A stretch of 64,000 nt of DNA from Phoronis australis (lineage: Eukaryota > Phoronida > Phoronidae). Shown here piece by piece: positions 58,201 to 64,000 of this stretch. The stretch's first letter is position 1. Every line of letters starts with the position of its first letter. The position numbers and the translations under genes were made by a program. The notes under the pieces are model-generated. The model had not been told where the DNA came from and did not search any database. It saw only the letters and a list, made by a program, of their open reading frames with translations. The DNA is taken from NCBI GenBank assembly GCA_002633005.1, contig NMRA01000144.1:4185-68184 (forward strand), written 5' to 3'.

Positions 58201-59630
58201 GATCACCAAGAGGTAGGTGTTCGTGCGCTCTGGTATTATTATTCTTTTTATTCAAATTCGAAAAATATCAAAATGCTTCACGGAGACGTGTAGTATATTT
58301 TGAGGTAACAGTCGCTCTCGCGCTAATGGCGACTGTCATCTTTCTTGAAGTCCATTCGCTGAAGATTCAACAAAACTACATAAATTTTTAGGTATTTTCT
58401 CAATACTTATGCTTGTAAAATCTTAACTGGTGCCTTAAAATATTACAAACATTTTCAATGACGAGACCGACATTTAATGCGAAATTGTCATTTTGTTTCG
58501 TAAGTGGATGTCTTAAAACCTACCTGCGGACGGCTTCGTGTTTGAACTATATATTTTCTTACTGTCTACAAGCAGGACACTGTGTCTCAAAATTTTATTT
58601 ACCGTGAAACAACAAAGATATCAGCAAACAAAGTTTCTTTTTAAAGCAGCATTAAACCCACTATGTTATGTCAGAAAACAAGTTTTGATTTTGGCCACTC
58701 ATCGTAATAAAATGAAATTGGTCTCATAATGTTCCTTAGTCAAATATAAGGTGATTTTAGGGCTTGAAAAGAATTGAGAGTTCTTTGCTCGGGATCAGCC
58801 TGATAAAAGTTTAGGTTACGGTGTGACGTGACATTTTATGAGCTTGTTTTGAAGAAATAAATGCCACTTCTTCTCGAGCCCAGAGATGACTTCTCAACTG
58901 AGTATAGAGCAAAATGAGATTAATTTTACTAAGACAATTGGTCTAAATCAGTAATTAGTACACGTATTTAACAAAAAAACAATGGTTTATAACAATGTAC
59001 CTGCGCCCTGTTTCCCGAAAAGTTGGTGGCTTTTGTCATTAGCCAAACAGTTGATTTTTGTCTTTTGCGTTTCTCGGAACGTTGTGTCTCGTGTCTGTTT
59101 GTGTGGAAATTATTTTTGTCTTTAGAATTCGGTTTCTGGTCAGATTTTTTTACTTCCAACCGTCGATCCTTAGACTGATTTTAAGCCGAAAACCAAAAGA
59201 CAAAAGCCATTAGATTTTTTCAAAAAAGCGGGATACCGGTCTTTATCAATTTTGTGACGACTGAGATCTCCGTCGTTCTTTTCTCTCAGTCACCATGAAA
59301 TATAAATGTGCAAAATTTCCTACGAATTATTCCACATACAAAACAGAAACCGATATCTAAATAAAATGGAACATTTTCCAGCAAATAAAATGTATTTGAA
59401 GGTCTCGGGGATTGTAAGAACACGCTCAGGCCTTCCATTTCAGCTGTGTTACTGTGGACACTTGCATCAACGAGTGGTACCGGGATTCCTACGACAGATT
59501 CGACTGCTTAGACCTCATTTCTGAAGTCACCACGACTATAGCCGACAAGTGTTCCTTCTGCTGTACAACACCCGGATGCAACTACCCGGATGTTCCATCG
59601 CCCAAAACACTGTACGACCGGCAAGTCTAA
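55131..59630 (+). CDS. Secreted ShKT-mucin-Ly6/uPAR-like protein (three exons)
   Basis: Exons 55131-55221, 56874-58212 and 59444-59630 join in phase (1+2, 2+1) to 538 residues. Residues 1-30 are a signal peptide (hydrophobic core FFLIAILLV). ShKT domains follow: a degenerate first one (about 38-65), then three complete six-cysteine units at 71-106, 119-151 and 155-187 with CxxxCxxC ends. About 188-430 is a Thr/Ser/Pro-rich stalk, expected to be heavily O-glycosylated. The C-terminus (435-530) has Cys spacing and a CCTTPGCN end typical of Ly6/uPAR three-finger domains. No GPI tail or transmembrane segment follows, so it is probably secreted. ShKT modules occur in secreted enzymes, matrix proteins and venoms; nothing here shows which. 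Poly(A) signal at 59857. Confidence 0.9.
55222..56873 (+). other. ShKT gene intron 1
   Basis: Bounded by GTAAGA and TTTTCATTTGCAG. It contains an ACATGTACATGTA palindrome (about 56066-56081) and an N beside a G-run at 56787. Confidence 0.75.
56787..56787. other. Single N beside a run of ten G
   Basis: An unresolved base right after GGGGGGGGGG, the typical place for a length error at a homopolymer. Confidence 0.85.
56874..58212 (+). CDS. ShKT gene exon 2 (ShKT domains and mucin stalk)
   Basis: One large exon of 1339 bases. The acceptor is CATTTGCAG and the donor AAGAG|GTAGGT. The minus-strand open frame across the Thr-rich part (Val-rich) is a shadow of the ACA/ACC codons. Confidence 0.92.
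57597..57800 (+). repeat. 60-base coding minisatellite in the mucin stalk
   Basis: More than three tandem 60-base units encode TRVTTTTKASTTSPTTLTSP-like 20-residue repeats. The unit length keeps the reading frame. Copies differ at several positions and fade at both ends. Confidence 0.85.
58213..59443 (+). other. ShKT gene intron 2
   Basis: Bounded by GTAGGT and CCTTCCATTTCAG. No further exon is required by phase. Confidence 0.75.
59444..59630 (+). CDS. ShKT gene exon 3 (end of Ly6-like domain)
   Basis: The first base completes a Ser codon. It encodes CVTVDTCINEWYRDSYDRFD and, after a linker, CSFCCTTPGCNYPD. Stop TAA at 59628-59630. Confidence 0.9.
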
Positions 59631-59856
59631 CGGAACCAATCGGCAACGGAGTAGTTAATTGGCTGGAATGAGTTGCCTAGTATTCAGGTGACGATGAATG
59701 CACGTGTTCAGTTGTGAGCAAAGGGACACTTCATTACACCTTTCCAATGGAATTGATGACAAGCATAACTGGAAAATTTGCGCAGAGCACTGACTCACGC
59801 TTGTATAACACATATTGTATTAGTGCATGTACAGATTAGGAGCCTGACAATTTGAA

Positions 59857-59862
59857 AATAAA
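59857..59862 (+). promoter_or_regulatory. AATAAA poly(A) signal of the ShKT gene
   Basis: Canonical hexamer about 230 bases after the stop codon. Confidence 0.6.
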
Positions 59863-60409
59863 TCAATGATGAATTCATAGTAAACTGAGCTTGAAATCAT
59901 AGTGCAGGCCTACGGGAGTTTTCTGCAGACAGCTAGGCCACGCAAATTCTGTTGCAGGGAAATTTTCCAACATACGGCAGGACGTGTATTTGGATAAAAA
60001 TTTTACATTGTTGAACTGTTTAAATCTTACCTCAGTGCATTCACGGAACTGGGCTTCAAAGTCCGAGCGTTTACTTTAATTGAAACTTATGGGTCCCGAA
60101 ATCACCATTTTCCCGTATAGCCCGGGCTTGTCTGTGAAAAGCTCTGACAGTAAATTAAAAGAGTCTTATTAAGTTAGGATAAAATAAATATGCAAGTTAT
60201 TTATTAATATTCTGTCTACTGAAAACCGCTTTTAAAATACTACCGCCGAGCGGAGCTTTGTCCCGCAGACCGAACGGGTTCTGTAAACCCGAGGGTCGGG
60301 ATTAACTACGGACACTTGGCTTGAATGACAACAATCGGTACTAGCATGCGACTCGAAAACAGGCCTGCGTTCCTTAGACAAAAGACAGTCGCAAAAACAC
60401 AAGATCGTA

Positions 60410-60645
60410 CATGCGCGCACCCAACCTAAATAGAGGAGCTCGAATTTTCCCGTTTTGGACCTTTTACTGACTAAAAAAGGAAAACGAAGACTAACAAAAC
60501 GGGGTACTAGGTGAGAACTATGAACTGCATTCGCGCCGATTTCCTGTTGACTTTTGTCTCGTTTTATCGGACTTCTTCTTTCTCTGAGGCGGACCTTTTT
60601 GCCCAATATCGTAAATTCGAGCACCCTCCCCTGTGCGCGCGCATG
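60410..60645 (+). mobile_element. 236-base MITE family A, copy 3
   Basis: Left end CATGCGCGCACCCAA and right end TGTGCGCGCGCATG are near-perfect. The TCTCTGAGGCGGACCTTTTT core is shared with the copies at 16688 and 50315. The 149-codon minus-strand open frame over it is not a gene. Confidence 0.85.
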
Positions 60646-62954
60646 AAGTACTGTCGAGTTTTTATCGCCGTGCATGTACAATTAAGCCGCACTTCTTTAT
60701 AACCCAAGCTTTACTCGCGAGTGTCTACGGAACGCGCAGTCCCGTTTACCGAGTGCACGAAGACCGTACGTTACTTTGCTTGCATAACAACAAACTGAAG
60801 CCTCAAGAATATTCTGTCACTTTTCCATCGCAACATGTAACGGTACATGTATGCGACCAAAACTCAGGCAATGACAGATAGTACATGTAGTCGAAACGTC
60901 ATTTTAAACTTCGCGACAGACAAACTGAAGATTCAATTATATACTGTCACTTTCTCATTGCGTGTCATTTAACAGCTGTATTTGAACAAAACTCGGCCAG
61001 TGACATCTAGGACACGAAATGTCGTTTTAAACTTCGCGGCAGCCAGGATTACACCGTAAGAAAGCGGTAAAAATATTAACTAAAGGAACATAAATTAGGA
61101 ATCTGTCCCATGACCATCGATATTACACCCCAACCCGTAGGTCGTGACGTCAGATTCCGAAACTCTCATAATTCCTCAGGGTCCCAGTTTTTATCAAGAT
61201 TTTGCGCGGCTTCCACACAGCAAACCATTGATGGGACAGCGAGGTACTTTCCCTCAGTCCCGACGGCATTGAAACATTTCGAAAAGTTACAATTCCAGTA
61301 CTAACCACACTGGTGAGGCATCTTAAATGGGCCTGTCCTCAAACCTAGTCCGCCTACTCGCACTCAAAACTAGATGCATGGTTCAAGAATACAGCTGCAA
61401 GTTTCATAGTGAAAGCGTGTCCGGCAATCGCTTAATTTTCAAGTGTCGTTTCCAGTACAGAGATTAGACACGGGCCCTTGAGCGGTAACTGAACTTGAGG
61501 TTAATGCGTAGACAACAAGGCAGGTATTGATAATTCTACACGGAAAACTCCAGCAATGAATGGCGACACCACCAACAAGCGTGAAACCTGAGTTTTTCAA
61601 AATTTTATTTTTACAAATAACAACAACGTAACATGACTTATTGACAGTGCTGTAGTGGGGCGTAGTTGCACGTAGGCGCAGCCAACCACCTTCTGGCATT
61701 TAAACGTAGCGCCTACGTACCATAAGTTACGTTATAGTGCGAATTCAGAACACTTTTGAAATTCAGTGCTCAAGGTGATACGGTGGGCATTGAGCGCCTA
61801 CTTACCTCTAATTTTACCACTACAGCACTGCTTATTGAAGTAAAACAACACATTCATTGAAAGAGCTTGAGCAAATTTACGCTCCACACACTTGCACCGA
61901 CAAAGATATTGATTTGAGAAAATTCGAAAACCAAAAACCATCCGACAGGGATACAATCTGTATCAGCTACGTGATTATAATGTTGATGACTTCAGCGTTC
62001 AAGCATAAGATGTCCTTTGTCTAGTTAAACAAAGCACATCTTAAGCTGAGAACCCAAAGTTGGTCTGAGGTGCAGTTATCAATCACGAAAGAGGTACACA
62101 AGTATGGTGCTCACCACAAGCAAGTGGACTAGACAAAGGCAGTATACTCAAGCGAGGATGCTCAATTTCTCGATTTTCTAAATCTGGGTAAAAATTTTGC
62201 TAAAACCAAGATTGCAATCAAAGTACACAGCGTTCCACGGATCAGACACCTGTCGTTATGAACAAACTTACCATACTAGAAGAGTTGAACTATTCTAGAC
62301 CTACTATCTTGCCTATTGAGTAAGAGTCTATCTTAAAATTGTAGCTTATACAGAACAACCATGCAGGCAGTTGCCAGCAACTACACAAATAAACCAAAGA
62401 TACAAAAATAGGGTCTAGAAATATTAGTGCATTGAAATTCCACACCAGAATTGTACGTATTTCTGAAATGTTATGTCCATCTTGATAACAACTGGTATTA
62501 TTGGCACATGACATGCATCAAGTCAAATACACTCCATTATATTAGCAAAGACAATTACAAATTAAAAATATAGTATTGTGAATACCAATACCTTTGCAAA
62601 CAGAATACAGCATGTTAAAAATTGCAACATTTTTAAAGTGGGATAAAACCACTGCTTTCTATGGAAAACGAGTTTTAATTTAGACTACTACCGTATAAAA
62701 TTAGTGTTATTTTGTTCCTTACATAGTGACTTGGTATCTTGAGGATTTGATATGAAGAAATAACTTACAAACTGTCAGTTCTTCCTCAGCCAAAATATAA
62801 ATTCTAAAGTGACTAAGGAACAATATAAGACCAATTTTATAACAGTAAAGGCTTAAATCAAAACTTGCACATCACAAAGCTAAGGGTTATATGGTATTAA
62901 CTTCGACTCCAAGTATAGTCCCATCCCATGCAGCTAAACTTGTGCGGGTAACTG
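60646..62954. other. Intergenic stretch, right part likely 3' UTR
   Basis: A diverged pair of related segments occurs at about 60800-60910 and 60925-61035 (each with CTGAAG, TCTGTCAC or CTGTCACTTT, ACGTCATTTTAAACTTCGCG). Sequence from about 62650 leftwards to the stop at 62955 may be 3' UTR of the minus-strand gene; ATTAAA on that strand lies at 62674-62679. Confidence 0.45.
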
Positions 62955-63098
62955 TCAGTTATATATATCCAACTGTGGTTTGCTTTGCTGAGTAGAACCC
63001 TCATCCGGTTTATCATCGGCCAGTACATCACCACTCATGGCAGCAAGAGCTGGGTTGGTCAGACTGGCTTGACCCGTCTCTGGTTGAGAGTACGCCGC
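62955..63098 (-). CDS. Terminal exon of an unrecognised gene entering from the right
   Basis: Acceptor CTGTGTTTCCCACCAG precedes 47 codons and TGA. The segment (AAYSQPETGQASLTNPALAA, then an acidic/polar end with PQLDIYN) is hydrophilic and probably a disordered cytoplasmic tail. The upstream exons lie beyond 63.1 kb or the window edge, so no family can be assigned. Phase 0 at the acceptor. Confidence 0.7.
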   Translation of the reverse strand, partial: AAYSQPETGQASLTNPALAAMSGDVLADDKPDEGSTQQSKPQLDIYN

Positions 63099-64000
63099 CT
63101 GGTGGGAAACACAGGCAACTGATTAGTGGGATATTGTGGTGGAACAGTAAACCCAAAGCAGCAGTGTTACGACAGGTTTGGTAGACTGATGATGACAAAG
63201 AGAAGTATGGATTACAGTGATAATTGAGAAAATGCATGACTGTTCGGAACAGATGCGGACCTCTGGGAAGAACATCATAGAGATGTTAGAAGGGGTATAG
63301 CAGACACACATATCAAAATTTAAGATGAATAACAATTAGGAAATTGACTGCTGTAAGTTTGATTCACAGAAAGATATACCAGGGCCCGTACTCAGCCAAG
63401 AGGAAAGCTGCCTGACTGTGTATTCTGAAAGGGGGATTTTTGCATCGTTTTTTTACTTAGAGGGTAATTTTTGAGATGTTTACATACTGCACTGCTTTTT
63501 ATTATTTTATACTTTCACAAATAAGCAAATATCAACTTTAAGTTAAACAATAAAAACATGCGATGTATCACCATTGTCACACTGCTTGGCTAATGAAAGC
63601 AACACCAAGACAATGGTTCATTTTTACACAAGCACAGAACAACGGAATTATCAGTAAACATCCATCGGAAAAATAACTTTACAAATTAGCTCCTAAATAT
63701 GCCAGCACTACTAGCACCTTAAAGTGAGTGAAAGAATGTTGGTGAGGAACAAGACCCCAGTCCATGTGGGCACAATAAGTGTTTTAGCTAAACAATGTTT
63801 TATCTCACAACAATGTAGTGTCACACATCCTCAAACTTAGCTATTTAATCCTTCCACCTCAGTGGATATAGAAGAAGAGCAACGATTTATAACTGTTTTC
63901 AGCTGTTCAAATGTGGTATGTTGGAGACTGTTTCTAAGAGGAGTGCACAACAAGTTCATCAATGAAGGGACACTTTTCTGCATGTTTCTATGCTCCGTTG
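63099..64000 (-). other. Probable intron of the right-edge gene
   Basis: No further exon seen on either strand up to the window end. Confidence 0.5.

Noticed and set aside
60232-60681. Minus-strand open frame of 149 codons
   Set aside because: Covers MITE family A copy 3 and its flanks. The frame is not conserved in the other two copies.

Overview
The window is a piece of an animal nuclear genome. Coding is carried by short exons split by introns of roughly 150 bases to more than 3 kb. Between and inside the genes lie A+T-rich DNA, trinucleotide microsatellites, small terminal-inverted-repeat elements and many copies of the palindrome TACATGTA. Sperm/cilium-type, ShKT and Ly6-type genes together with this repeat content suggest a marine invertebrate bilaterian (lophotrochozoan or invertebrate deuterostome). 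I cannot resolve the phylum from sequence alone. No bacterial, viral or CRISPR features were seen.

Layout. 1-25 kb is gene-poor: microsatellites, a degenerate tandem array (about 2.5-2.9 kb), a duplicated unrecognised ORF joined by a single N (3.2-4.0 kb), a 756-base fold-back element (5.5-6.3 kb) and several small transposon families. 25.3-30.0 kb holds a plus-strand calmodulin-like gene with four EF-hands in three exons. 31.6-45.2 kb holds a 13-exon minus-strand gene for a CNBD2-like protein with two cyclic-nucleotide-binding domains, reconstructed here exon by exon with every intron phase consistent. A second, unrecognised minus-strand gene ends just 133 bases upstream of it (last three exons, 45.38-47.33 kb). 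A short plus-strand ORF with a poly(A) signal lies at 52.0-52.3 kb. 54.0-54.9 kb is a long inverted-repeat element. 55.1-59.9 kb holds a complete three-exon secreted protein: signal peptide, three intact plus one degenerate ShKT domains, a Thr-rich mucin-like stalk and a Ly6/uPAR-like C-terminal domain. The right edge carries the last exon of another minus-strand gene (62.96-63.10 kb).

The clearest biology is the CNBD2-like gene. Its first cyclic-nucleotide domain keeps a complete phosphate-binding cassette. The second is split by an insertion of roughly 110 residues and has lost the cassette. The ShKT-mucin-Ly6 protein is an unusual extracellular domain combination. The mobile-element content consists of several separate non-autonomous families, each with two or more copies in this one window. 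No autonomous transposase was recognised.
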